Assembly: GCA_963969595.1 (NCBI GenBank)
Contig: OZ018417.1
Location: 7,442,501 to 7,506,500, forward strand
Length of the DNA: 64,000 nt
Origin: Neckera pumila
Lineage: Eukaryota > Streptophyta > Bryopsida > Hypnales > Neckeraceae
Direction: 5' to 3'
Below the pieces are notes generated by a model. The model saw only the letters and a program-made list of their open reading frames with translations. It made no database searches and was not told the origin of the DNA. Positions 1 to 12,578 of this stretch are shown here, piece after piece (positions within the stretch are counted from its first letter, which is position 1; each line of letters starts with the position of its first letter). Position numbers and translations under genes: made by a program.

Positions 1-952
1 TCATTTCAAGAAAACCATAGAAAGTTAGATATTGGCCTTGTAGGTAAAAACTCAAGTAGAATGAGGGACGGCTCAACCAAAGATTGAAGAAAAGTATTTT
101 TGACAGAAAAATGCACCAAGAGCTCAACGGAGCAATTGATTTATCAAAAACCTTTCCATTGATCAAAAGATTCCCTGTCTATCAAAAAAGTTATGCCCAA
201 ATAAGCTCAAAACAAGGGAGAGCGGGCAGCAAAAAAAAATTTGCAAAAAAAATTTTTTTTTTTTTCGAATTTTTTTTCCCATAGATTATATTTTTGTCTA
301 TCTAAAAAGCTTTGATTCATTTCATTTGGATATGTTATGAGAAAGTTATGGACATTCTTGTTTTTCGGGCAATTAGAGCATCTTTTTGAAAAAAATAACT
401 TGTAGGATTCATTTTTTAATGAAATTTTTCAAATTTTTCAAATTTTTCTTTTGGTATGGTTCAATTTACTTGCTAGAACAATCTGACAATTGGGATTAGT
501 GCATTTTAATTCCATCTAAAATATATGAATATTTTAGATTTTCCTTCTACCTCGTACCTAATTCTACTTAACAATTTTTTTAATAATGAAAATTAAGTTT
601 TTTTGAACTTTTTTTTTTTTGGTAGATTGTCAACTGAATTCTCCACTATAAACATTTAAAGCTCAAAACTCTGTAGTGCAAAAATTTTAAGCTAAAAATG
701 TTCAAAGTCAAAAAATCCAATCCCACAATGTGCTGAAAACCTTGTCTTTTTCACTTTAAACGCAGATATCTTGCAAACTATGCGGTCAAAAATTCTGAAA
801 TTTTTTCCACACATTCTTATACTAGTTAGGTGTGAGATCCTACGGTTAGATGTGCAAAAAAACATTTTTAATTTTTTCTTCACTCTTTGCTAAAAAATGG
901 CAGTTTTGGGTGTTTTTTGGCAGAAAAAAGGCTTTGGGCCTTTAGGGGTTAA
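1..952 (-). mobile_element. TTAA-bounded MITE, copy A (one end outside window)
   Basis: The block ends at 941-952 with CTTTAGGGG followed by TTAA, the mirror of the CCCCTAAA starts of the other copies at 4585, 15786, 21171, 45140, 46356 and 58197. Read on the minus strand it follows the copy at 46356 closely, including the stretch beginning ACTGCCATTTTT and the run coding-like but stop-filled up to about 300. The opposite end is not seen before base 1, so the element is cut by the window edge or truncated. It has no coding capacity. TTAA flanks with CCC-starting ends are the pattern of the piggyBac superfamily; that assignment is inference. Confidence 0.65.
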
Positions 953-1340
953 GGTGTTGCAATAGTGACAAGTATCCAAACTAGCACCTTCCTTGAATTT
1001 AAGCACAATTTATACAAATTTGATGCATTGATTTGTGTACTGAAAGCTTGCAGCATCCAAGTAAAGCCAGAAAGAAGTCTTTTTTTAACTATCAAAGTCC
1101 CTCTAGACACTTTCAGGCCAATCAAAATATTTGAAAAATTTAATTTCCATTCTCCAAGATTTTTACATTTCCACTGACTTTTGCAAGCCCAAAGACTTGG
1201 GAGTAAGGGTTACATTCCTTCTATCTAATTCAGACATTTTGAAGTCAATGTCTTAATCCATTTTTTGTTTGGATCTATTCTCCAAAATATAGATATCATC
1301 TAGCAATAGATTTGACTTTTTTCTAGTAATTAGCAGTTAA

Positions 1341-1400
1341 TTCTAGAAACTTCTAGAGGTTAGAATGAGGAGAGGGAGGCCTTGAAAAAAGTATAAAAAG
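1341..1400 (+). promoter_or_regulatory. Heat-shock element next to a TATA box
   Basis: TTCTAGAAACTTCTAGA at 1341-1357 fits the alternating TTCnnGAAnnTTC heat-shock-element consensus exactly, and TATAAAAAG follows at 1392-1400, about 35 bp away, a usual spacing for a plant core promoter. No gene follows within several kilobases, so the module is either an orphan promoter or the U3 region of a retrotransposon LTR. Confidence 0.45.
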
Positions 1401-2279
1401 ACCAATCTCTCCTCCTTCAAACCACCCCTTCAAAAGTATAGTCAAATTGTTGATGCTTTTATACTTGTTGTGTTTTAATCCAATTTTGCCATTTTATGTC
1501 CGTTTGTTGTTTTTGGAGCATTTTGCTTTTTTTTTTTAATCTTAGCGCACTTCTTGAAGGACGCGGGGGACCTTTCCAGTTTTAGCACACTTTTGCTTGT
1601 TCATGTGGATTTTGAAAGTTCAATTATTGTCTACCATTTGTGGTTTTGTAGGTTTCATTAAATTTGTGGGTTGTTATTTGCTGTTGGTATGTTGCACCAA
1701 ATCCTAATGTGGAAAATCCCTTTCTAGAAAAATCTCCTGAGAGTCTTGACTTGCTAGACACATGTCTTGTCCAAATTCTTGGTGTTTCATTTTGTTCTAT
1801 AAACTTGATTCTTTTGTCTTTTTTGTTATAGCTTTCATCTTATACGACGAAGCTTTGACTTTGCATTCTACTTTTATCATTCTTTCTTCCTAAGCTTCTT
1901 GGCCAAACCATATTTGATGGCAAAGCTTTGATTCCTCACCTTTATACTTACGTGTTAGATGTTCCAAACGTTAGATAAGTCCAATAAGTCAAGTCTACAT
2001 CTCCATTACATTTAATCTGTGTGGAATTTTTTTTAAGGAAATAATATCTGTTGAATTGAAGTGACCCAAAATCCATTTGGCAGTCATTAAAATATGAGTG
2101 TAGAACTAGTATACGGGCTATTGAACCAGCGTGTAAATTATGGTCTCAACTCTCAAGCAGTGGTCTCTATAGTGTCGAGCTGTCCATGATCTTGGAGCAT
2201 TGATTGTTTGTAGTCTTTGGGGTGTTGGGCTATCCTCCATTTTTCAAAGGTTAGCTGTTCTTTGTCTTTGGGAGTTTAG

Positions 2280-2351
2280 ATTATCTTCCGTCTTGAAGAT
2301 TGGATTGTCCTCCGCTTTGAAGGTTGGGAGGTCTTCCGTCTTCAAGGTTGG
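2280..2351 (+). repeat. 24-bp tandem repeat, three units
   Basis: Three adjacent 24-bp units at 2280-2303, 2304-2327 and 2328-2351 share the core TCTTCCGTCTTGAAGGTTGG with a few substitutions each. A weaker unit precedes them. The array has no coding frame of note. Confidence 0.7.
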
Positions 2352-4584
2352 GCTTTCTGCTGGGTCTGGACATTAAGCTGTCTGCAGCTTTGAACTCCTT
2401 CTCAAAATAAACTGGATCTTGGTTGTGGCTGTGGCTACAACAAAAAAGAGTCCAAAAATATACAAAAGGATAAATACAAACTACGAGGAGAGATTATAGG
2501 ATGGAAGAAAGTATGTAGTTTGGTGCCAGCGTCTAAGAATCAAAGGAAATAATAAACAAATCAAGGGGCTTTAAATTAATGCAAAATCAAAGTTGACTAG
2601 AGTATTTTAAGCAATAGATGCTTAGTGCGGATTAATGATGCTTTTGCCATCCCATCAATTTGATTTCTAGGCTTTATTAGAAAATAATTAGTTGTAGTGG
2701 AGGTCAACGGTAGCAACTAAGAGTACCTAGGATTTAGTAGGGAGAAAATATGGAGAATAGGGACAAAAGAAAAGAAGAAAAAGAAGAAGAATTGAGAGAA
2801 AAAAAAATGAGGAATTAGCTTTGAACTCCAATTATTTTTGTAAACCTTCTAATTAAGCAATATTCAAATGACCAAGGAAACTACAAGATGGAATGAGACA
2901 AATATTACAGCAAAATTGTAATAATGACAAAACCATGGTGTCAACAACATCAGAGTTATGTGCTTAAATTTTGTCTTTAATTGTTCATTCTTTTGGTAAA
3001 TATAGAATTAGAATTAGGAGTTAGTCTTTAGGAGTCTATTGAAATCCAACTTTGAATTTAAAATTGAATAGAGCTTTTTAAAAACATATTAAACTTAAAA
3101 AATAGATAATAATTGAAGAAGATATGAGTGGATGAAATTTAGTAGTCCATGAAGTTAGTTTTGGATGAAAAGTAATAATAAATCATCCAAAGAAAGTCAA
3201 AAAAGAACATTAAAATTGAAATTAAAGTTAAATGTCACAACCTAAAAGAAAACCTATTTAGAGTTGTAGGTCAATAGCAAACAATTTATGAAGTTTTAGA
3301 ATGTTAATTAGAAGCCAAACTTCATTTGTCCATAATTTTTGATACAAAAGTTCAATCTTTATGTGCCTTAAGATTTAGATATTTAGTTTTATGCTTTAAA
3401 AACCTAAAATATTAAAAATTTAAAAATGATAAGTGAGAATAAAAGTCCAAAGTAATACTAGTATTTAGAAGTAAATGGTCTATGAGAATCTTTTGAATAA
3501 AATTTGAAATCAATTTTAATATAGAATCACTTAAAGAATATTTAAGGATTCTATAACTAATTTATACTTTGAAAATAAGGTAAGCTTCATTCTAGTTTGA
3601 GCCTAAACAAGTCTAGACTTGGATGAAAGTTGTAATGATCTATAATTTGCAAATGCAATTGAAATTTCAAAAACTAGGATTAAGTTTGATCAAAATCAAA
3701 AGTAAATTTGGATCAATAGGTCAAGAAGAATTGATGGATGAAGTTTATTAGGTCAATCTAAAGGTAGAACTTCATCCACATGTAACTTTTAATAGAAAAG
3801 TCTGATTAGGGAATGACTTATCATTTTGGAAAGGGCATAATATGTTCTACAACTTAGGCTACTTAGAATCTAGATTCGGTTAATTTTTAGTTGGAGTTTC
3901 AAAGTTTTGACTGCCCACATTGGCTAAAACTAACCAAAACTTCTAACTTTTGGAGATGGAATTGTTTTGAAGTTTACACTAAAGTCTATTAGGATTTAGC
4001 ACAAAACAAGATTGTCCATTGCTTGAAAGGCACAATTAGGAACTGATGACCAAAAATGTGTCCTCCTAAAAACATCCATCTTCAATAAAAATTTAAACTT
4101 CATCGGCTTCAAACTCAAAAAGTTACAGCAAAAAACAAGAATTTGCTACACTATGTGTAATGCCAAAATTGACCAATAATTCTTTCAATGACCCTCAACA
4201 CTTGCATGCATGAAAAGTTGCTTTACAAAAATTACAACTCAATGCCTTAAAGACATTTGAAGTCCTGAGAAAATTGCTTAAACTTAGATTTTGGAATCTT
4301 TCTTATATGGGCATAATGTAAGTTGTTCAAATGACCGATGAATGCTGAGCTTCCACCCTCCTCAAATCCATGGTCAAACTTTGATTATCATTCAATAAAA
4401 TAATTAAACTTTCCAATCCAAAATCTATAAGCTCAAATTGTGATTGAAAACCCTACTTTTAGATTGATCGATGCATCTTGTGAAGAGGAGAAAATTGATA
4501 ACAAGAAGTTCACATGTTTGAGTCTTTGAAAAGTTTTCATGAAGGTTTTCTTAAAATTTATGTCCAATGAGTTGGTTCTATTGT

Positions 4585-5511
4585 TTAACCCCTAAAATAC
4601 CAAGGCAGTTTTTGGCTCCAAAACCACTGAAAATTGCCATTTCTGTTGCAATTACTCCCTAAACCAAAAATAAATAAAAAGTAGAATCTAACCATAGGAT
4701 CTTGTACTTTGCTTGTCTTAGATCATGTGGAAAAAATTTCATGAAGTTTGACCGTACGGATTGGAAGATATTAGCATTTGAAGTTGGAAAAAAAAGCTTT
4801 TTTGAATTGCGGCCTGCAATTTCATATGACTTTGACGGCCGTTTGTGGATTTTTTTTGCACTACACATCATTAATTTAAAATTTTTTGTGCTGAACATTT
4901 GAGTTGAGAGTCGGGGAAAAAAATTTCAGAATGTCAAAACTTGATTTTCACATATAAAAAAATTATTAAGTAGAAGCAGGTCCAAAATTGAACAAAATAC
5001 TAAATCGTTAATAGCTCTTAGGTGGAATTAAAACACCATAATCCCAATGGTAGGATTGTTCTTACAAACAAACTTAGCCTTGTCAAAAAAAAAATTTGAA
5101 AAAAATTGAAAATTGCATTCAGAAATGAATTCTATAAGTTGTTTTCTGAAGAAGATGCTTACATTGCCCAAAAAACAAGATTGTCCATAACTTTTTTGTT
5201 CTAAGTCCAAATAGAATGACTCAAAGCTTCAAATGTAGACAAAAACATGATCTTTGAGGAAAAAAAATCATAAAAAAAAAAGTCAATTTTTTGAAGGTTT
5301 TTTTTCTACCCGGCAACCTGCTTTTAAGACTCTAGATGGCATAACTTTTGCTCCCGAGCACTGATTGAAAAAAAAATTATATTTTTAGAAAGCTAATTTG
5401 ATTCCCTATCTTCAGAAAAAGTTTCAAAAATCAGGCCAAAATTTTAGGTCACACGAGCCTGCCCAAAAATCCAAGTGTCCCCCGAGGGGACTTTAGTCCT
5501 TTAGGGGTTAA
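4585..5511 (+). mobile_element. TTAA-bounded MITE, copy B (complete, 927 bp)
   Basis: Starts TTAACCCCTAAA (4585-4596) and ends TTTAGGGGTTAA (5500-5511), a perfect 12-bp inverted repeat that includes the TTAA on each side. Internal landmarks shared with the copy at 15786 include ATAGGATCTTGTACTT and, near the right end, GTCCCCCGAGGGGAC. Length and structure fit a non-autonomous DNA transposon; no transposase frame exists inside. TTAA as target site plus CCC-starting ends suggests piggyBac mobilisation. Confidence 0.75.
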
Positions 5512-6843
5512 GGGTTAATTCAAAAAACTATCACTTCTACATTAACATAAATGATTTCAATCATTATTTAAAATGGTCTTCAACTCTACATCATTGTTGC
5601 CCTACTTCTACGTCTCATCATTTAAGGTATTTTATTTATTTATTTTCTATCCAAAATACGGGCAACATTCCAGAGGGGCTAATTTTAGATATATATTTAG
5701 TTTACTAACATAAATAATTTAATTATATTCTTTAATGACACTTTGTAATTCACTTTATTTGTATGCCTTGAAGTCTGTTGTTTTTACATTTCACTAAAAT
5801 GCTTCTACATAAGAATGCTATTAGAGGATCATTTATATGCTAAGATAGTTTCAAATAAAAATTGAGTACATATTAGGACAAATGGATAAGTTGTCATTTG
5901 TATCATAGAAAATGAATGTTAAGATTATTTAGTCCAAGTTATTTAGCAAGAGGAAAATTTGGTCTTATTGATATTAAAATATAGAATAAATTGTGAAGTG
6001 AAATGGAGCTACTTTAGTGGACAAAACATTGACAACAAAAATAAAGAAAGTTCAACAAGAACTAAATTTTATTGAATTTGGTTGAATTTGGTTTAGTTTG
6101 TTTAAAATGGGAAAGTAAAAAAAGCATCCACAATCTTTATAATCCAACAACATAAGTCTTATACCTCATTTCTAAAATAAACAAATTTCCTTGCATCCAA
6201 GACAAATATCTTCATTAGTAGAAATATGGTCTATGTAGACTAGAAAAATTACCCATAGTAAGATAGACACAACAAATTAGTTGTGCATCTTCTTGTAATC
6301 ATTATTCTAGTCTAAGCATACCATGTCTCGACTAGTATTACATAACCTCTTACACGTCTCTAGAAGATATCCACCATTCTTTAAGAAGATCCTACTAGAG
6401 TACTCAAGGAGAAATAAACAATTGGTCTAAGCAATATAGCCTTCACAGAACTAAAAGTTTACAACACTTCTCATTGCATATATACAAATATGGACATCAT
6501 TTTCTCATGCCACAATATAGCAAGGTATAGTCTTCTATGTTGATTATCCACACTCCTACAAAAATGTGAAAATGAAGAATCCTAAGACTATAGACTAAGT
6601 TAGAAGAAAAAAATAGTGTAGTTGGTGGAAATAAACACAAGAGCATATCACTTGCTCATATTGCACAAGCCTGCCAAATGATTCTATATAATGCATTGGT
6701 ATAACATTGGAACTTTCTACTTGGAAGATTGATAGTGGCAACCATGCAAACTTCAACTTTTGCTCTATTTCTACAAAGACAACTAAGGAATTTGTACGTA
6801 GTCCTTTGATAGATGAGTGACTTACTATATTGATACCTTATAC
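5512..6843. other. Gene-free stretch downstream of the A20/AN1 gene
   Basis: AT-rich, no recognisable coding or RNA gene on either strand. The part next to 6843 should contain the 3' untranslated region of the minus-strand A20/AN1 gene. Confidence 0.5.
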
Positions 6844-7395
6844 TTAGATCTTGTCAACCTTGTCAGCTTTTACTACAGGATTGGCTTTAGCAATGGCATC
6901 TCGTCCAGCTGTTTTATAGTCATATGTGCAATTGTGCTTGTCTGAGTAACGATGCAAGGAACAAAAGGTATTGCCACAACGACACTTGAACCCTGTGAGG
7001 CCTATTCGTTTCTTGCATAGAAAACAACGGTAAGCTTGAGGCCGGCATGGATCTTGACTAGAAGTAGAGGATCCTCCCTCAGACAAAGAGCCTTCAGCTT
7101 CTACTTGTTGTCTTTCAGGGAGGTGAATTGTCAAATAAGAACTCTCACTTTGGGTCCTTTGAGGGCCTCCTCTTTGTCCAAGAAGAAGCTCAGGAGGTGT
7201 TATTACTTGATTCTCACAAGTTGTAGCGGTTGTTGCCTCTGTTTGTGCCAGGACATAGTCTCGATAGCACTTAGAACACATTCCTAGGGTAACAACACTT
7301 CCAAAAAATCCGCAATTGTTGTTACACAAAACAGGTCCTTCTGGAGTTTGGCAATTAGTTTCTTCTTTATCTTGTTTCCAACTATCTTGAGCCAT
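6844..7395 (-). CDS. SAP: A20/AN1 zinc-finger stress-associated protein
   Basis: A 183-residue single-exon protein of the plant stress-associated protein family. The A20 finger sits at residues 24-43 with the spacing C24-x3-C28-x11-C40-x2-C43 and the family string CGFFGS. The AN1 finger runs from 124 to 156 (C124, C127, C138, C140, C145, H148, H154, C156) and is followed by the usual basic C-terminal tail. The linker at 60-115 is rich in Ser, Thr, Glu and Gln and looks disordered. In this family A20 domains bind ubiquitin and members modulate abiotic-stress responses, some with ubiquitin-ligase activity; none of that is tested here. The A20 core reads VVTLGM where most members have a form like AATMNM, a mild oddity. 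The ATG chosen is the first in frame and gives the standard short acidic N-terminus. No intron is needed, which is usual for the family. All metal ligands are present, so I expect a functional gene. Confidence 0.95.
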   Translation of the reverse strand: MAQDSWKQDKEETNCQTPEGPVLCNNNCGFFGSVVTLGMCSKCYRDYVLAQTEATTATTCENQVITPPELLLGQRGGPQRTQSESSYLTIHLPERQQVEAEGSLSEGGSSTSSQDPCRPQAYRCFLCKKRIGLTGFKCRCGNTFCSLHRYSDKHNCTYDYKTAGRDAIAKANPVVKADKVDKI

Positions 7396-10300
7396 GGTTG
7401 ATATGAACCAAAAAGCTTGGTACTACAAGCCAATTGAACAAACACCAAAAGTGCGTTTGTTCAACAAAAAACAATTATTCATGAGCACATCAAGAATAAC
7501 TCATTATATAGAGCTTCTCATATTCTTAAGTGTCATGTGCTTGAACCTACAATTCACCCTTCTAAACATGTCATTCCCTGTGGATGATTAAGAATATTGA
7601 ATTAAGATCAACTCAGCAAGGATGTAGCAATATAGATCCGTTTACAACAAATTAAAAGACATGGCATACAAAATAGTATTTTAGACCTAAAAAATTGGAA
7701 AAATATGATAATTTATGACATTTACATAGAATGTTTAAAACTAAAACAATTCAAAAGTAATATACAAAATGAAATTATTACTATACCAAACCGTATTATT
7801 TATTGTGGACCAAAATATGTTGTAGCATCCAGTATCTAAAGAAAAATGAGTTTTATATAAAATCAACAAAATAAAAATAAAAAACTTTTAATAATTTGAA
7901 TAATTGTAGCCACATTGGACTAGTATTATCAAAAGAAAGAAAAACTTATTAAAATCTTCTTACACACAATCCTAATGCAACTACAACCAACTTAGTCAAA
8001 CCATTGTGATGCAATATTGTCAATTTAATTATTTAATTGCAAAATATTAGATTTCAAATTTGTATAGTGTTAAATGTAGACCTTGCAAAATATATGGTCA
8101 ATTGGCCAAAATATACGAACTAATATCTAGTTTATATTGTAATATATAATACAAATCATCAATGCCAAAAAATTGACATCTGTCTAATACCAGCTATATC
8201 CCTATGTCACAATTTGTATTTGACAATGTTGCAAACAACTTGTTATCAAATTATATGTTCTAATTCCTAATCATAAAGAATAACCAAATTATCCTACTCT
8301 ACAATTAGAATTTGAATAGATGGAACCAAAACCTCAACATGAAAAGATAAAACAACTCAGCACCCTATAAAAGGCTTGTAATCCTAAAGTGATCAATACC
8401 AAAAATTCTTGCATCTTGTCTAAAGATTTGGCAAGCAATATGTCCACAAACCCCAAGAAGCATTGAAATTAAGTAGGATGACTTCTTAACAAGCCCATGC
8501 ATTCCAATTAGAAGTTCATTTAAATCTCATGGTTGATCATTATTTGATATAAACCTTTTATATATACAATTTGTTGAATCCAACCAAAAAATAAAGTAGA
8601 CATTCAACAAATCTAACTGTTTATGTCAAACAATTACATCCTATGAATAATTGTCAAATGAATATGAGTGTTTCAAATTTTGACTTTATAAAACCTAAGC
8701 AATATATAATATTACCATGTACGTATTTTATAAGTTTTAATTATGTATAAGTCATCTCAAAATCAAGGCTTGTCTGTCTTTCTCATATTCTTTCATAATA
8801 ATTCTTGAACTCTTTTAAAGTATAAACAACATCTAGATAAAAAAACATTAAACTAAATTATATTAAAATAAAAAAATATAAAGAATAAAAGATGAAAAAG
8901 ATACTTTCCAAAACCAAAATGATTTGTTGTGACTTCATCAACTTTTTATCCTAAACATTTGTTTATTCAGAGTTAATTGAAATGAAACAAATATTAGCTA
9001 GTTTTTAGTTCATTTAGTTCTACAAGCCTAATTCTAGGGTAACAAATTGGTACCTTTCCATCTCTATAATGAAGGCACATTTGAAAAAAGGGAGCAAATA
9101 GGCTCTCTAGATTACAACCATCATAGGCTCTAGTAAAATGTAATGAAATTAGATGACATTATTGTAACTTAGACTTGGTGATCTAGTTAAAGAGATCTTG
9201 ATTTGAGAAAAAGAATTTGGAATAGTTATAAATGGATGAAGAGACATATAAAACTAAATATAAATATAAAATTTTCAATTCAAATAATCATTGGTTTTGA
9301 ATTGATATATGTATTTTGAAGCTCACATGGCTCTACATCAACATTTAATATCAAACCCTAATTTCAATATGCAAACCAAAGTAATACTTATTCATAATTA
9401 TCAATTCTTCTACTTTCCATCATACCTCCTTCTATCTTCTAAATTAAGAATCGTGCCCCACATAGATGACACCCCAATGAATTTATCAAAAGTGACAACT
9501 AATTTTGATTTTCTACAACCAGACAAGAATAAAAAGTTTGCACAAATTTCACAACACTATATACAGCTCTTTGTTACTATATAATATACTCCCCCAAATC
9601 AATTGGTAACCAAAGTAATTGAATATCCTAATGCAACTTCAATATAATTTTTTATCATTAAAACATTGACATCCACCATTAAATCTTGACACAAACTAAA
9701 CTTAAACCCTAGAAAACCAACACAATAAGGCTTCATAAAACCATAAATTTTAATGATTCAAAATTGACATCTATAGTGAAGTTTTGCATCAACAAAAAAT
9801 CAAACCCTAATTTCTATTTGTTAGCCAAATAATACACATTCTTGATGATCAACTCTATTCATATCATATATCCTCTAATCCTCAAAAAAGACAATCACAT
9901 CCCACATCTAAAATAATGTCAATGACTTGACCAAACAATGGTTGCCCATTCAATTTTCCATTCCTAGATGAAAAGTGAACAACATTAAAGAGCTTGCACA
10001 AAGGTCACAACAATGACTATTACTTACAATTATTTGTCAAGCTTCACACTACCAAAATGCAAGGCAATGTATTCAATTGGTCTATTTCAAAGTGTGGTCA
10101 AATTTCAATGGCACTTTCACTACTAAAAAACATTGACATTGTCTATACAACCCTGTAATTAAAACCCTAAGAAATTAACAAAAGAATAATTCACTACACA
10201 CTGCCAATAGGCAAGCTTACACTTACACACGAGGACAATATAATTATATCAAATCCAACTCACTCACCACCACAATGCAATCAAGTCCGCCTGTGACAAA

Positions 10301-11373
10301 TCCTCGCTTTTGTTTGATTTGTTGTTAATCAAGTTGTTGTTAATTGTTTCTATTAGGGCTTCAAATTGCTTCTTCTTTGCAGTCTCATCTCTTTGCCGAC
10401 CTTCAATTTCAAACTTTCCATTCTAATTCCAAGTTCTTGCTTTCTATTTTGCCAAATTTGAATTTTTTTCTATAAGGCCATGTACTTGCAGTTCCAATTA
10501 AATCAATTTGGACACAACAAATTGGCGTCCAAAAATTAATATCTGAGAATTGTTGTTGAAACATATTGTTATTGGAATAAAGAATGTACAAAATGTTGAA
10601 ATAGCCAACATCCAAGAAAGAAAAGCCAAAAATAAGGGCAAGGGCTCTTCAATTGATATTGGGATGCCATGGGCCAGTAGGTCCGGTTATATTGCCAAGC
10701 AGGGAAGCTTTTAGAACTTTTGAAATTTCATTGAGTGCCTTGAAGTAGAGAGTGATTGGTAGATGTGTCTTTTCAATTGAAAGGTCCTACTCTTTCAATG
10801 TACACCAAGAAGTGTGCAAAGTTGCATTTAAATTTGTTAATAGTATAGTTTCATCAATAAGAATGTTATCACAACCAGATTAAGCATAGTCTAATGATTA
10901 TAACAAATGCAACTTAATTTCAATACCCTACAAATACACTAACAACAAGGTTCGTAAACGAGTTTTTAAGTTTTCCAGAGTCAAAATTGCCCCTGACAAG
11001 TTTCATGATGCTTTCACTTCCATGTGAGTTATAGGAACCACATTTTTAGTAGCAACTTTGCCTTCTTGTCAAACTAAAAGCAACCGAAACTTTAAAGTAC
11101 AGTGTTAAAAATAGTTGTCTTGAAGACAAGAGACATGCCTCCCTCAACTTTTCCCAAGCCCTCCCCTAAAATTAAATGTCCCCAGCCAACAATTCCAATT
11201 CTCCTCTAGCAACTATCGCACACATCCATGAGGTAATTCCGTTTTTTTTATCATCCTCCTATTGCAGCTCATGAGTTTGAATTCTCTAAACGAGATTGTT
11301 GCACATTTTTCGAAAGCAAGGTCTCTTAAGATCTGAAGATTTCCGCTATAGAATTGCATAGAATGTTGTGCAG
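7396..11373. other. Gene-free AT-rich tract
   Basis: About 4 kb without a supportable gene. The part next to 7395 is the promoter side of the minus-strand A20/AN1 gene. A degenerate direct repeat of roughly 250 bp is visible: the block beginning ATCAAACCCTAATTTC near 9350 recurs near 9797, about 450 bp later. From 11150 the base composition rises toward that of a 5' untranslated region for the decayed OTU locus. Confidence 0.45.
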
Positions 11374-12578
11374 ATGGCCGCGCCGCGGTACACAAGCATC
11401 ATTGCCTGTGATGAGAAAATTGCACAAACATTGCAAGAGGAGAAGCTACAATGAAAGCATTAAATGCCACCATTCCTGCCATCGATCCAGTGCAATTGCA
11501 GGTAAGGTACGTGATAGGGTTTGCATTGAAAATCTCGGGGGAATTTAAAACTCGTTGAAAACAATTGATGTTGAGCCTGAACTCGTATACATGGAGATTG
11601 TCCTTGTGTTTTCCTTACGGGGAATACAGTATCAGATGATTTTTCAATATATAGGAATGGGGGATTCAGGGAACATTAGAGATTGCAAATTTTCCCTGTT
11701 GGCAATTGGGTAAACTGGGAATGGCAATCCGTGAACGAGAGATAATCTCCCTGCGGTGTGGTGCAGGTCGAGGTTTGGGCAACGGCATTTCGTAATTTGG
11801 GTGTTGGCTGCTCAACGGAGCAGAGACCGTCTCTAATGGTGGACAAACGGATCACCAACTCGCATTGGCTCTGTCTGAGGCTCAGCTTCAAGTGGATCGA
11901 GAGCTTGCGAGACGCCTGCATGATTTTGAATCGACTCCCGTGAGCATCTTTGACCCTGGGTTATTATTAATTTGGGGATATTGATTGTGAGAAGGATTTT
12001 TGTTCCCGTATTTGCCCCATGAAAATTTTAGGGTTTCCATGTATTGGTCTAAAGATCAGTGCTTTTGGTTCAATATTCGCTTGTACTGATTGTTATATTC
12101 TTCCGATTTTGTACGTGTAGCACGTTCCGAAAGTAAATGGAGGAATTCCACCTGCCAAAGCTGCTAATGAAGATCATCAATGATTGTTGGACAGGTAAAG
12201 AATTGAAATTCTCAACGGCTGCTTTTCTTTGCGTGAACAAGTTTCATTCCGTGATTCAAGTGCAAAGGGGGAATTGATCAATAGTTGAAAGGTTATTATT
12301 TTCATCATTTGTATAGGGATCGGATGTGTGATGTTACAGATTAAGTTTGTATGGACTGACCGACCGTAGAATCACAAGCAACGAGAACTGTCAGTTCGTT
12401 TCTTTGCTCTCTTTAAACATTCCTTACTTTTATTTTTTCCTTAGTATGTGTGTGGGGAATCTTAATCCAACAATTGTCATTTGGGTGGCTTACAGTTTTG
12501 AGCTTTGTCAGACCAGCTCTACCGAAGTACCGATCACCAGAGCATCACAAGTTTGTGCGAGACAATATTGTCTTGCAG
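11374..12578 (+). pseudogene. OTU-family deubiquitinase pseudogene (N-terminal half)
   Basis: Five exon-like blocks follow the order of plant OTU cysteine deubiquitinases of the OTU9-12 group. Block 1 (11374-11454) has the motif DEKIAQTLQEE and then TGA. Block 2 (11767-11939) carries DHQLALALSEAQLQ and ends at a GTGAGC donor, with an in-frame TAA before it. Block 3 (12121-12194) reads HVPKVNGGIPPAKAANEDHQ and then TGA where the family has Arg, followed by LLD and a GTAAAG donor. Block 4 (from 12340) has LYGLTDRR then ENCQF at the place of the catalytic GDGNCQF motif, so the catalytic-loop Asp and Gly are changed although the Cys remains. Block 5 (12496-12578) has ALSDQLYRSTDH, then a frame shift into HHKFVRDNIVLQ. 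Several stops, the altered loop and the missing His part of the triad make it non-functional. Splice sites still look good, so the decay is not ancient. The remaining half is not found nearby; a related exon lies at 50585. Confidence 0.8.

Larger units (their letters stand above)
953..4584. other. Gene-free AT-rich tract with LTR-like traces
   Basis: No reading frame with recognisable protein similarity lies here on either strand. The tract holds a heat-shock-element plus TATA module (1341-1400), a 24-bp tandem repeat (2280-2351) and, at about 2519, the string TTTGGTGCCAGCG, which looks like the primer-binding start that follows a left LTR. These three features in that order would suit an old LTR retrotransposon with its promoter in the LTR, but I found no second LTR and no gag or pol similarity. 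Confidence 0.4.

Noticed and set aside
2280..2351. CRISPR-like array
   Set aside because: Units are directly adjacent without unique spacers, and the DNA is eukaryotic.
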